A DNA stretch of 64,000 nt from Musa acuminata AAA Group (taxonomy: Eukaryota; Streptophyta; Magnoliopsida; Zingiberales; Musaceae): positions 34,224,501-34,288,500 of the forward strand of contig NC_088344.1 in NCBI RefSeq assembly GCF_036884655.1, read 5' to 3'. Both the position numbers and the translations under genes were made by a program. The notes under the pieces were generated by a model. That model saw only the letters and a program-made list of their open reading frames with translations, ran no database searches and had not been told where the DNA came from. Within the stretch, counting starts at the first letter, position 1. The number at the start of each line of letters is the position of its first letter. Shown in pieces: positions 55,883 through 64,000 of the stretch.

Positions 55883-57430
55883 ATGGGTGAAAGTGATCCC
55901 GGGCGGGAGCACTGTGTCCAGATCCCATTGCTTCCGGAAAGACTACCGGAACAGAGAGACAGCAGGAGAAGGCTTGTGGATTTGCTGAAAGCTTCTCCAT
56001 CCCCAGATTGGTTGAAGAAGCTCCAATTCCCTTCCCCGCTCAAGATTTTCCGACGAACTCTAGACCGAAGAGAGGAGATATCGCTTTCGGTGCCTTCCCC
56101 CGTCGGCGGCCAGCGGCGTTTCCATGTCCAGTTCCTCAGAAGAATCGACTGGCGTTCTCTCTTCCGTACCTGCAAAGGATGGCTCAAAAACCCCATGAAC
56201 ATTGCTCTTCTTATCTGGCTCCTCTGCGTCGCCGTCTCCGGCACCATGCTGGGCCTCCTCCTCCTCGGACTGCTGAACGACGCGTTCCCCACCAAGTCCC
56301 TGCGAAACCACTGGATCGAGATCAATAACCAGGTCCTCAATGCGCTGTTCACGCTCATGAGCCTCTACCAGCACCCCAATCTCTTCTACCACTTCGTCAT
56401 GCTGTGCCGATGGAGCTCCGAAGACATCACGGAGCTCAGAAAGATGTACTGCAAGAACGCAGGTTACCGGCCTCAGGAATGGGCTCATATGATGGTGGTC
56501 TTGGCCCTCCTCAACATCACTTGTTTCGCGCAGTACGCCCTTTGTGGTCTCTACTGGGGATACTCCAGGGAGGACCGACCGGAGTTCCTGGAGAACTTCT
56601 TCTTCGCGCTGGGGATTGCCACACCCGTCTTCGCTGCTCTGTATGCGGTCTACAGCCCTCTCGGCCGGGAATACGACTGCGGTTCCGATGAAGAATCGCA
56701 AGGGAAGAACACCGCAGCTGACACGAAGCGATGCAAGAAGCAGGGCCTAAAGTTGTACGACCGGAGAGTCGTGGTGAGCAAGCCGGAGTGGGTTGGAGGA
56801 CTGTTCGACTGCAGGGATGACGCCACCGCCTGCTACCTCTCTTTCTTCTGCACCTGCTGCGTCTTCGGCTGGAACATGGAGAGGCTCGGGTTGGGTAACA
56901 TGTACGTGCACGTCGCCACGTTCCTCCTGCTCTGCGTTGCTCCCTTCTGGATCTTCAACATCGCGGCTCTCAACATCCACAACTACGTCATCGGAGATGT
57001 CATCGGGATCGCGGGAGTAGTCCTCTGCGCGTTCGGATTGCTGTACGGGGGGTTTTGGAGGATTCAGATGAGGAGACGGTTTAGACTCCCGAGGGATACC
57101 TTCTGCTTCGGCTCTGCTTCGCTTACGGACTACGTGAAGTGGATGTTCTGCTGGGCGTGTGCTCTGGCGCAGGAGGTGCGCACCGGCAACTTCTACGATG
57201 TGGAAGACGACAGCCTCTTTAGAAAGCTAATGGACGGCGAGGAAGAGAGGCAAACGATCGCAACCGAGACGCGGGATGGTTCAGAAGTGCTTCGGGGGGA
57301 TGCAACGACGCCACCGGTTCAGCCACTGATGGGATCCGAAGACGTCGTAGGTGGTGCGAACGGTTCGACTCAACTCCCACCTGCTTCGTTCTCGGCCGGA
57401 GAAGAAGATGACGCGCCGTCTTCTACTTAG
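55883..57430 (+). CDS. PLAC8/DUF2985 multi-pass membrane protein
   Basis: A single-exon gene for 515 aa. A polar N-terminus of about 100 residues precedes a strong membrane helix (about 104–132). A DUF2985-like region follows with further hydrophobic segments near 203–226 and 236–258, and a charged loop lies at 262–298. The C-terminal PLAC8 domain at about 302–435 has the Cys-rich FFCTCCVFGWNMERLGLG motif and a second CWACALAQEVR motif, with two more helices between them. The last 70 residues are polar and probably disordered. PLAC8 proteins in plants include cell-number regulators and cadmium- or calcium-related membrane proteins. The DUF2985–PLAC8 group itself is poorly characterised, so no function is assigned. 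Confidence 0.92.
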   Translation: MGESDPGREHCVQIPLLPERLPEQRDSRRRLVDLLKASPSPDWLKKLQFPSPLKIFRRTLDRREEISLSVPSPVGGQRRFHVQFLRRIDWRSLFRTCKGWLKNPMNIALLIWLLCVAVSGTMLGLLLLGLLNDAFPTKSLRNHWIEINNQVLNALFTLMSLYQHPNLFYHFVMLCRWSSEDITELRKMYCKNAGYRPQEWAHMMVVLALLNITCFAQYALCGLYWGYSREDRPEFLENFFFALGIATPVFAALYAVYSPLGREYDCGSDEESQGKNTAADTKRCKKQGLKLYDRRVVVSKPEWVGGLFDCRDDATACYLSFFCTCCVFGWNMERLGLGNMYVHVATFLLLCVAPFWIFNIAALNIHNYVIGDVIGIAGVVLCAFGLLYGGFWRIQMRRRFRLPRDTFCFGSASLTDYVKWMFCWACALAQEVRTGNFYDVEDDSLFRKLMDGEEERQTIATETRDGSEVLRGDATTPPVQPLMGSEDVVGGANGSTQLPPASFSAGEEDDAPSST

Positions 57431-58026
57431 ACAGGGAAGTTGTACGTGCAACCAAAGCTTAGAAGTTACACCGTTTGCAAACATCTTCCGGTGGTGTTTT
57501 TGTTCTTCGTTTGTGGTGTGATGAATACGGTCACAGTGGGCGTTCGAAGACGTATTTTATGTAATCGATGTAAATACCATTCTTTTTTATTTTCCACATG
57601 GTAAATCAATGAAAACAAAAGGAGTCTAATATGGGGTGTGGAAAGGATGATGGATCTCATCTCTATAATTATATTCTCCTATGTTAGTGTTGTTAGCGTC
57701 AACATCTTTACGTCGTGACCTCGGGCCAATACAATTGGGTTCGGGTCCAAATGATTGAAGATCTTCCTGAACGATCCTGTAACTCCTCGATCTGCGTGAC
57801 CTAAGAGACGTATAACGTTAGTTCGTATCCCATCATTATTATTACCCTCATCAAGTGTCAATCTTCATCGTCAACTTGTGATTTGTGTGATGACTTCACA
57901 TGTATTCCATAGAGTAGAGAACACATCTATAAACAGTTCCTAAGCTAAGAAGAGTTCACAGAGCTCGGGGAGCCAATGACTTCCCTTTTGATAGCAGATA
58001 AGATCTCTATCTGCTGCTATCACCCT
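57431..58026. other. Convergent gap between the PLAC8 and nuclease genes
   Basis: It holds two 3' flanks and the 163-bp mini-LTR element described separately. No coding sequence is visible. Confidence 0.7.
57691..57853. mobile_element. 163-bp mini solo LTR with perfect target duplication
   Basis: It begins TGTTAGCGTCAAC and ends ATTATTACCCTCATCA, the same termini as the 582-bp LTR at 60128–60709. Its first 80 bases also track that LTR (CGTCGTGACCTCGGGCC, GGTTCGGGTCCAAATGAT). It is flanked by AGTGT at 57686–57690 and again at 57854–57858. It is either a solo LTR with an internal deletion or the LTR of a very small related family. Confidence 0.8.
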
Positions 58027-59734
58027 TCAGAACACTTCGATTGGGACTTTCCCTTCTCTCCACCCGGCGTTGCGCCTGCTCTTCCTCCATTCCCATGGCT
58101 TCTCAGGGTGTGACGAAGCCCACAGGCCTCTCCGAGCTGCGCGTGCTTCCTTCTCCCACTGCATCACAACAATCAGAGATCTCAACGTAGCGCGACGTGT
58201 GAATCGGTAAAGTAGCTCACCCTCGCAAATTCCGGGCGCTGATCGTAGGTCGCGTAATGCCAAGCAAAGCCTCCCTTCAGCATCCGCTCCTGCACAACAA
58301 AATTGGAGCGATCAATGAATCCCTGAAACCACTAGCAAAGTTAGCATGGTTCTCTCTTCCGCTCCGCACCTGCACAAAGATTCCACCGCAGTATACGTCT
58401 CCGACGCTTCGACCATACCGATCGACTCCATACACATGGATCTTTAGTGGCTTTCCCTCCACAAGTTTGAGTAGCTCAGCCTTGGCCTCTTTTCCGTAAG
58501 GCATTTCGCTCTCGGGTGCATCGATTCCCCTGTTGGCTTGAATGATCACTGATCATGCAGACCTGAGGTTTCTTAGGAGATTCTAAGCACTGTACCTTAG
58601 CCTGATTCGATACTTCCGTGCGAGGATCTCATCCCCGTTTGGACCAGCCTTGAATCTGTCAACAACCCAAAAACGAGATGAATTTGGCAGATACAAACAA
58701 ATATTTGGGTTGATGGACTAAGTTCGTTCGACCCATATCCTGCTGCGCTTATGTTCTTCTTCAGCGCGTCTGCTTCCCTATAGTTCCTTGCGGCTCGGGC
58801 CGTGGTCCTCTGGATGGCAGCTTGCTGCACTTCCATCGGCACATCAGCGGACTCCTCCGGGGTCGCAGTGTCCACGTACGCCGTGATACCGTCCCCATCC
58901 ACAACATCCCTTGGATCGACCTGATCATCGACAGCCAATTGCATCAGAATTTGGGACCGTCAAGCCTTAACATGAATACTGTTCTTACAGGAAGCGTGCG
59001 TAGCTCAAACTGTACTCCGTCATTCCAGGTTGGCGACGACGATGGTGGTGCGTCTACGATTTCGGAAGTCGAAGGAACAGGAAGGTTATAGTAAGCCAAC
59101 AGACCCTGAAGAAATTGGCACCGTATTATGTCGATCCGACCTAAACTACAATGAAAAGTGTAACTCATATGAGATCTCGAGGTTCACCTCTAAGTCTGCC
59201 TTCTGATTCCCTCTGAGCGTTTGGACCACGAGAATGGCGGCCGTCGCTGGGGTCTTCGGTGTTGGCTTGGCTTCCTTCCATGCCTCTAACAGCTTCTTGT
59301 ACCTGAATCAAGTCAGAGGCACCACACACACACACACCATTTAATCTCTTCAGCAACCCAACACAACAAATCTTTGATGAGAGTCATCTCGCAGTGCATT
59401 TGGTTACCGGTCGACATGGTGTTTCAGAAATTAACAGTCTGTAACTAAGCAAAGTAAGAGCTATGGGTACCAAATAGCCTGCGCCCTCCTGGAGGAAACC
59501 ACATGGCGGCTTAGTCCTTCCGGAACCTGAAACGACAAAGAACCAAATAATGATGAGGAGAAGAGATCTACCGACAGCACCAGATGTGATCACCTTAGCT
59601 GTAATCTCGTAGTCGAACAGATCATGAGCGAGGGCAGCAACGCCGTGCGGCACCCCCTGGTGGGTTTGGGGCCGATGCGGGGGCGTGGACTCGCCGCAGT
59701 CCCCTCTGAGACACCGAAGCAGGGCGTTTCCCAT
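58027..59734 (-). CDS. CAN1: Calcium-dependent staphylococcal-like nuclease
   Basis: Nine exons close in phase to 345 aa: 59594–59734, 59471–59526, 59188–59302, 58989–59105, 58733–58920, 58596–58655, 58370–58529, 58221–58289 and 58027–58158. The N-terminus MGNALLRC fits N-myristoylation at Gly2 and S-acylation at Cys8, matching the plasma-membrane anchoring known for Arabidopsis CAN1/CAN2. A plant-specific N-terminal domain runs to about residue 140. The thermonuclease (SNase) fold follows with [20 protein letters not shown] at about 224–232, [14 protein letters not shown] and [11 protein letters not shown]. The family cuts DNA and RNA with Ca2+, and roles in programmed cell death have been proposed. 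Exon 5 ends GG|GTCGAA, the only donor that keeps phase. Confidence 0.92.
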
Positions 59735-59924
59735 CTCTCCCTTGTCCTTGGTCGCTCAGCTCTCGATGTTCTTCTGCGGAGGATCGGAGTGGGGGAAAGA
59801 GTAAAGCTGAGAGCGAAGAGAATATTAAAAGCCTGCTGTGAAGACTTAGAGTCAAGCGGTGGGACCCAACCGACGCGGACGTCAATAATTGCGCTTGCCT
59901 GGATTGCATCGTCAGGTGAGCAGT
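59735..59924. other. Upstream flank of the nuclease gene
   Basis: GC-rich sequence, probably leader and promoter of the nuclease. The open frames over it are not supported as genes. Confidence 0.5.
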
Positions 59925-60056
59925 CCACCGCTGTGCTTCTTTCTCCCGGCAGAAGGAGAAGCAGCACTGGGCCGGCATCAGAGCCGCCGGAGATTTCGAT
60001 TCAGCGATACGTGTGTATCTCACCCTTGCGTAATGCCAAGAGAAGCCTCCCTTAAT
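59925..60056 (-). pseudogene. Decayed fragment of a second staphylococcal-like nuclease (last two exons)
   Basis: On the minus strand, 60024–60056 encodes KGGFSWHYA, matching KGGFAWHYA of exon 8 of the intact gene; the DNA shares GCGTAATGCCAAG and AAGCCTCCCTT. The rest of exon 8 is deleted. A weaker match to the intron and exon 9 start (GTGCTTC(T/C)TTCTCCC, CGTGTG) runs to about 59925. The order equals the 3' end of a nuclease gene, so this is the tail of a former tandem copy upstream of the intact gene. It carries no intact reading frame. Confidence 0.6.
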
Positions 60057-60074
60057 ACATGTGAGAAGGTTAGA

Positions 60075-60134
60075 AAATAGTAGTAACACGAGATAGTTGT
60101 TAGTAAATAGTAGTAACACGAGATAGTTGTTAGT
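60075..60134. repeat. 30-bp tandem duplication across the LTR insertion junction
   Basis: Two perfect 30-base copies lie at 60075–60104 and 60105–60134. The second copy contains the target duplication ATAGT (60123–60127) and the first seven bases of the LTR (TGTTAGT). The first copy therefore repeats the junction itself. Confidence 0.9.
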
Positions 60135-60709
60135 GTAAACAACTTTAAGCCGTGGCCTCAGGGCCGACGCGGCTTGGTTCGGATCCGGATGATGGAGGAT
60201 CCTCTCGGGATGACCCTTGAGACCGTTGAGGTGGCTGGCTGCGATGGTCCGATCGGAACGGGGTTATCGTTTCCTCCGGGAGAGGGCTCCTCGCCAAGAG
60301 CATTTAGTGGGAGACCACCGTCTTCGCACCTGCACACAGGTCGGGTCGGGAAGCTCGACCTGACCCCTCCGACAATCAAGTTAGTGGATAGTGGCAGGGG
60401 GATTCTTTAGCTAAGTTGTATCTTCTTGTGTGTCTCCTCCCTTCTCCCTCGGAGCACGAGGATTTTTATAGCAGGAGTTACCGTTGCCTGATGTACCTGA
60501 TGTTCCTGCCCATAGGATCGTACTCCTAATAGCATCTGACATCGATGCTGGCGTGGCGTGAGGGATCAAGCCTGAGTAGGGTGTTAATGTGCCTTGGTAG
60601 GCGTTTCGGTTCGCGTTGACCGGGTGCCTCATCAAGTCGACAGAGGCGTGATGCGTCCCTTGATGCAGCTGATGTCACGTGAGTCCTATCACAATTATTA
60701 CCCTCATCA
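60128..60709 (-). repeat. 3' LTR of the element
   Basis: 582 bp, about 90 percent identical by eye to the LTR at 62917–63488. Differences include several small indels, so insertion is not very recent. Confidence 0.88.
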
Positions 60710-60724
60710 TATTCCCCCCCTGGA
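60710..60724 (-). other. Polypurine tract of the LTR element
   Basis: On the minus strand AGGGGGGGAATA lies immediately before the 3' LTR, where second-strand synthesis would start. Confidence 0.65.
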
Positions 60725-60949
60725 AGGAAGATATGTGTCGGTTGCTGTAATGGGACTTTGATGCATGGCTTTGGGTTTGGGGAACTATCCCTGCCGGGCG
60801 TTTGTCGGTCCATTGCCTCGGGTGCAGGAATCGTGGAGTTTAGTAATGAAGGAGGGTTGCGTGCGCGATGGTGACCCTGTGGTAGTGTGCGATCGAGGAG
60901 TGCGACTCAGTCGATCGGGCCGAGCAGAGGCTGCGTTTTCGAGCGACAG

Positions 60950-61640
60950 GTAACCGAGGGGCATGACTTAGGCAGACGGGCTGTGCAGGCGAGGTCTCGG
61001 GCAACACGCAGTCAAGGAGCACGACGTAGGCTGGCAGGTCGCACAGGGGTGGTCTCGAGAAACATGCGACCGAGGAACACGGTGCAGGCGGGCAGGTCAC
61101 GCGGGCGTGGTCTCGGGGAACATGCGGCCGAGGAGCACGACGTAGGCCGCGTAGGTGTGGTCTCGGGCAACATGCAGCTGAGGAGCACGACGCACGCGGT
61201 CTGACCGCGCAGGCGTGGTCTCGGGCAACATGCGGCTGAGGAGCACGACGTAGGCGGGCTGCGGCCGAGGAGCACGGCGCAGGCGGGTTGCGACCGAGGA
61301 GCATGGCGCAAGCGAGCTGCAGCCGAAGAGCACGGCGCAGGCGGGCTACGGCTGAGGGGTGTGGCTCGGGCGGCAGGCTGCGCAGGCGTGGTCTTGGGCA
61401 ACATGCGGCCGAGGAGCACGGCGCAGGCGGGCTGCGGCCGAGGGGTGTGGCTCGGGCGGCAGACCACGCAGGCGTGGTCTCGAGCAACATGCGGCCGAGG
61501 AGCACGGCGCAGGCGGGCTACGGCCGAGGGGTGTGGCTCGGGCGGCAGGCCGCGCAAGCGTGGTCTCGGGCAAGATGCGGCAGAGGAGCACAGTGCAGGC
61601 GGGCTGTGCCGAGGGGTGTAGACACAAAGAGGGTTAGGCT
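60950..61640. repeat. GC-rich minisatellite with an 86-bp unit inside the LTR element
   Basis: The phrase GTGGTCT(C/T)(G)GG(C/A)AA(C/G)ATGCGG starts at 61388, 61474 and 61560, exactly 86 bases apart. Shorter, less regular copies occur near 61040, 61108, 61158 and 61216. Sub-units share GAGGAGCACGGCGCAGGCGG. The repeat is open in several frames on both strands, which gives long but meaningless predicted proteins. Confidence 0.88.
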
Positions 61641-61749
61641 GGGGCTAACCGCGAGCCGGGAGGCGGTCAAGAGGATATTGAACCTTCGCTCGAAAGAGAC
61701 TGAGGCAGGGCCTAGATTTCTTTTCATGAGGACTACATCAGATAGCCAC

Positions 61750-62892
61750 CGCGGGTGCTTGACCTATTATATGGAGCCCGTTGCCAAAAGTCGTCCCTTC
61801 TCCTCACGGCCGCCCAGGCCTCCGTCGCGATGTATTGGTTAGCCCGCTGGAGCATATCTGGTACCGTGATGGGGGGTCGCTCCACGAGGGACCAGAGGAA
61901 TCTGGAAGGTCACAGGCCTATCATAAATGCCTGCATTAACTGAGAGGGATGAGCGTCCGACAACCCCCGGATTTGTGTTGTAAAGCAATTCACAAAATGG
62001 GAGAGAGGCTCGTCCGCCCTTTGGAGCAGTGCAACGGACGGCTTCAGCCGGGCGTAGGCCAAGAAGTTAAGCTCGAAGACTTTGACGAGATGATCAAAGG
62101 AGGCAATCATCTCGGTCTTCAGACCAATGTACCATGTGCGGGCTGGCCCCCTTAGAGTCATGGGAAACGCCCTGCACATCAAAGCATCAGAGGTTCCATA
62201 CAACACCATTTGAGCACGGAAAGTGGCTACGTGGTCCGCTGGGTCGGTGGCACCGTCATATGCGTCTAGAGAGAGCTGGAAGTTCGGGGGATTGTCTGAT
62301 CCTGTATCTCGGGTGCGAATGGAGACCCTTGGTGTACGTGGTCCGCTACGAGCTCTCCCTTTGACCTGCGAACCTCCTTCTCTACTTCGTCGAGGCGCTG
62401 GCTGACAAAGTGTAGCTGGGCTCGCAGAGAGTCCGTTGAATCCGAAGACAATGTCTTGGGTTCCGGGCGGCCGCTCGGGTTTGCCATCACTTGATCCCCG
62501 AGTGGGGCTGATCGGACCCGAGGCGAAATGGGGAGCTCCGGAAGTGGTGTGTGGGCCCGAACGGGTGGCTCCTGTCGTCGTAGTGGTTGGATCGCAGGTG
62601 GGTACGCCGGATGAGAAACGAGCGGGATAATGGTTTGCACCTTACCCGTCAGAGCTCGGACTTGATGAGCGATGTCCTGAAAGGCCTCGGATGACACAGG
62701 CGACGGGTCGGCAAGGGCTCCTTCAGGTGGCGACCAGCCCGGGTCATTGAATAACCGCCAATGGCGTTCTGAGGTCGCGGCGGGGTGCTTAGCTTGGGGT
62801 TCTTCACGCGGGAGGTGTTCCCCCGGAGCTCCGATCGGGTGTGACCCCTCAGCTGCGAGCTCGTCTGAGTTGATTGGGCGATCCCCTAACAT
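61750..62892 (-). pseudogene. Broken retrotransposon gag
   Basis: The frame opens at the ATG at 62892 with a polar, Pro-rich segment that includes a short coiled coil ([17 protein letters not shown]). It stops at 62266 just where the conserved gag core begins in another frame, so there is one frameshift near 62290. The core runs to a second break at about 61910, with further gag-like sequence in yet another frame down to about 61750. No zinc knuckle was seen. The gene cannot make a full Gag in this copy. Confidence 0.75.
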
Positions 62893-62897
62893 TCGGT

Positions 62898-62916
62898 CCC
62901 TCCTTCTAGCGCCAAA
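62898..62916 (-). other. Primer-binding site of the LTR element
   Basis: Directly after the 5' LTR the minus strand reads TTTGGCGCTAGAAGGAGGG, the usual TGGCGC-type start of a tRNA-primer site. Which tRNA was not determined. Confidence 0.6.
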
Positions 62917-63488
62917 TGTTGGTGTAAACAACTTTAAGTCATGGCCTCGGGGCCGACGCGGCTTGGTTCGGGTCCGGATGATGGGGGGTCCTCCTGGGAC
63001 GACCCTTGAGACCGCTGAGGTGGCCGGCTGCGATAGTCCGATCGGAACGGGGTAGTCGTTTCCTCCGGAAGGGGGCTCCTCGCCAAGGCGTTTAGTGGGA
63101 GACCACCGTCTTCGCACCTGCAAACAGGTCGGGTCGAGAAGCTCGACCCGACCCCTCCGACGATCAAGTTAGTGGATAGTGGCAAGGGGATTCTTTAGCT
63201 AAGTTGTGTCTTCTTGTGTGTCTCCTCCCTTCTCCCTCGGAGCACGAGGGTTTTTATAGTGAAAATTACCATTGCCTGATGTGCCTGCCCGCAGGATCGT
63301 ACTCCTGGCAGCATCTGACATCGATGCTGGCATGGCGTGAGGGATCAAGTCTAAGCATGGTGTTAATGTGCCTTGGTAGGCGTTCTGGTTCGCGTTGACC
63401 GGGTACCTCATCAAGTCGACAGAGGCGTGATGCGTCCCCTGGTGCAGCTAATGTCACGTGAGTCCTATCGCAATTATTACCCTCATCA
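62917..63488 (-). repeat. 5' LTR of the element
   Basis: 572 bp. On the minus strand it starts TGATGAGGGTAATAATTG and ends ACACCAACA. Promoter and polyadenylation signals of the element would lie inside but were not resolved. Confidence 0.88.
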
Positions 63489-63493
63489 ATAGT

Positions 63494-64000
63494 ATAGGAA
63501 AGATAGCATCAATTATGACCCTAAGGTTTGAAGCATCTCTCAGCCAATCAAAATGTTTGAGCTTTCAATCACAAACTTTAATCTCGATGACTAAAAGAAG
63601 CTTTTAAAAACATTGCCAACCCATCCCTATGAGATTGAAGAAAGTAGAATATAGATTTAGCTGATGCTCTATCATGCACATTGTTGGTGAACTAATATAT
63701 CGTGGCTGATTAGTCAGCATGGCCTGATCCACGGGTCGATGTCGAGAGTCAATGGTCAACCGAACGGGTCGCTGAGGTTGATCGATCGCAGGTCGAGGTG
63801 CTGGTGTTTGGATGTTGGTTGGTGTATGCTCTCCTAGACAGAAGGCCTTGGGTGTCGGAGCCGCCTAGGGGTAGACGCCTCTCAATCGGGATGGTCGCGC
63901 CTCGATGGGTGATCACTCTCCTACATAGAAGGCCCTCGTCGGGTGGTTACTGACTTTGACCTCTTGACGAGTAAGTTAGTGTTTGGTTCTTAATTTTTTA
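63494..64000. other. Right-end flank, possibly the start of another LTR
   Basis: After the target duplication the sequence is AT-rich to about 63680. TGTTGGTGAACTAAT near 63682 then opens a GC-rich stretch with internal repeats such as CTCTCCTA(G/C)A(C/T)AGAAGGCC. This could be the start of a second LTR cut off by the window edge. No gene was seen. Confidence 0.3.

Larger units (their letters stand above)
60128..63488 (-). mobile_element. Short non-autonomous LTR retrotransposon (Ty3-like gag, no visible pol)
   Basis: A 3.36-kb element on the minus strand. LTRs lie at 60128–60709 and 62917–63488 and begin and end TG...CA. Perfect 5-bp target duplications ATAGT occur at 60123–60127 and 63489–63493. 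Inside the upstream LTR boundary is a primer-binding-type site, and a polypurine tract lies next to the other LTR. The 2.2-kb interior holds a broken gag and a GC-rich 86-bp minisatellite. Protease, reverse transcriptase, RNase H and integrase are not visible, so movement would need enzymes from another copy. The gag resembles plant Ty3/Gypsy gag with [18 protein letters not shown] and RGPARTWY motifs. Confidence 0.88.

Noticed and set aside
56060..56701. 213-codon minus-strand open frame inside the PLAC8 gene
   Set aside because: An antisense shadow caused by GC-rich codon bias. The plus-strand protein has clear PLAC8 and membrane features.
60840..61842. Long open frames on both strands (up to 221 codons) with Ala/Arg/Pro-rich repeats
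   Set aside because: They lie over a GC-rich minisatellite whose unit rotates frame. The predicted proteins are artefacts of composition with no family resemblance.

Overview
The window is plant nuclear DNA. Genes are intron-rich with GT–AG junctions, intergenic DNA is AT-rich with long (AT)n microsatellites, and there is an LTR retrotransposon. The gene families (CIPK kinase, LBD factor, class III peroxidases, RDM4, AVT6, PLAC8, staphylococcal-like nuclease) are land-plant families. GC-rich coding exons in an AT-rich background and the gag type suggest a monocot, possibly a banana relative (Zingiberales). That placement is inference only.

Layout. 1–9.9 kb: a CIPK kinase gene (+) whose ORF has no intron but whose 5' leader does, convergent with a GIY-YIG endonuclease of the SLX1/HIGLE type (-). 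12.0–12.4 kb: a two-exon gene for an 87-aa membrane-anchored protein (-). 13.6–21.1 kb: a ten-exon EngB-type GTPase with a long basic N-terminal extension (-). 22.8–23.8 kb: an LBD15-like transcription factor (+) with a 14-nt first coding exon. 25.3–26.7 and 32.9–34.1 kb: two class III peroxidases with matching exon structure (-), separated by a possible non-coding transcript that carries an approximately 390–400 bp tandem repeat. 34.6–36 kb: an AT-rich foldback array.

37.1–52 kb: a head-to-head pair, a sororin-like cohesion gene (-) and RDM4/Iwr1 (+). Their 5' leaders and first codons are inverted copies of each other, so the sororin-like protein starts with an RDM4-like N-terminus. 52.4–54.5 kb: an AVT6-type amino-acid transporter (-). 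55.9–57.4 kb: a PLAC8/DUF2985 membrane protein (+). 58.0–59.7 kb: a Ca-dependent staphylococcal-like nuclease (-), with a decayed fragment of a second copy just upstream. 60.1–63.5 kb: a short LTR retrotransposon on the minus strand with intact LTRs, a perfect 5-bp target duplication, a broken gag and no visible pol. A 163-bp element with the same LTR termini and its own perfect target duplication sits at 57.7 kb.

Exon coordinates were worked out by hand from splice signals, reading phase and family similarity. In every multi-exon gene called as coding, the phases close exactly. The genes do not form one pathway. The strongest candidate for something new is the inverted 5' duplication that joins an RDM4 N-terminus to a sororin-like protein. 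The next is the 163-bp mini-LTR related to the 3.4-kb element.
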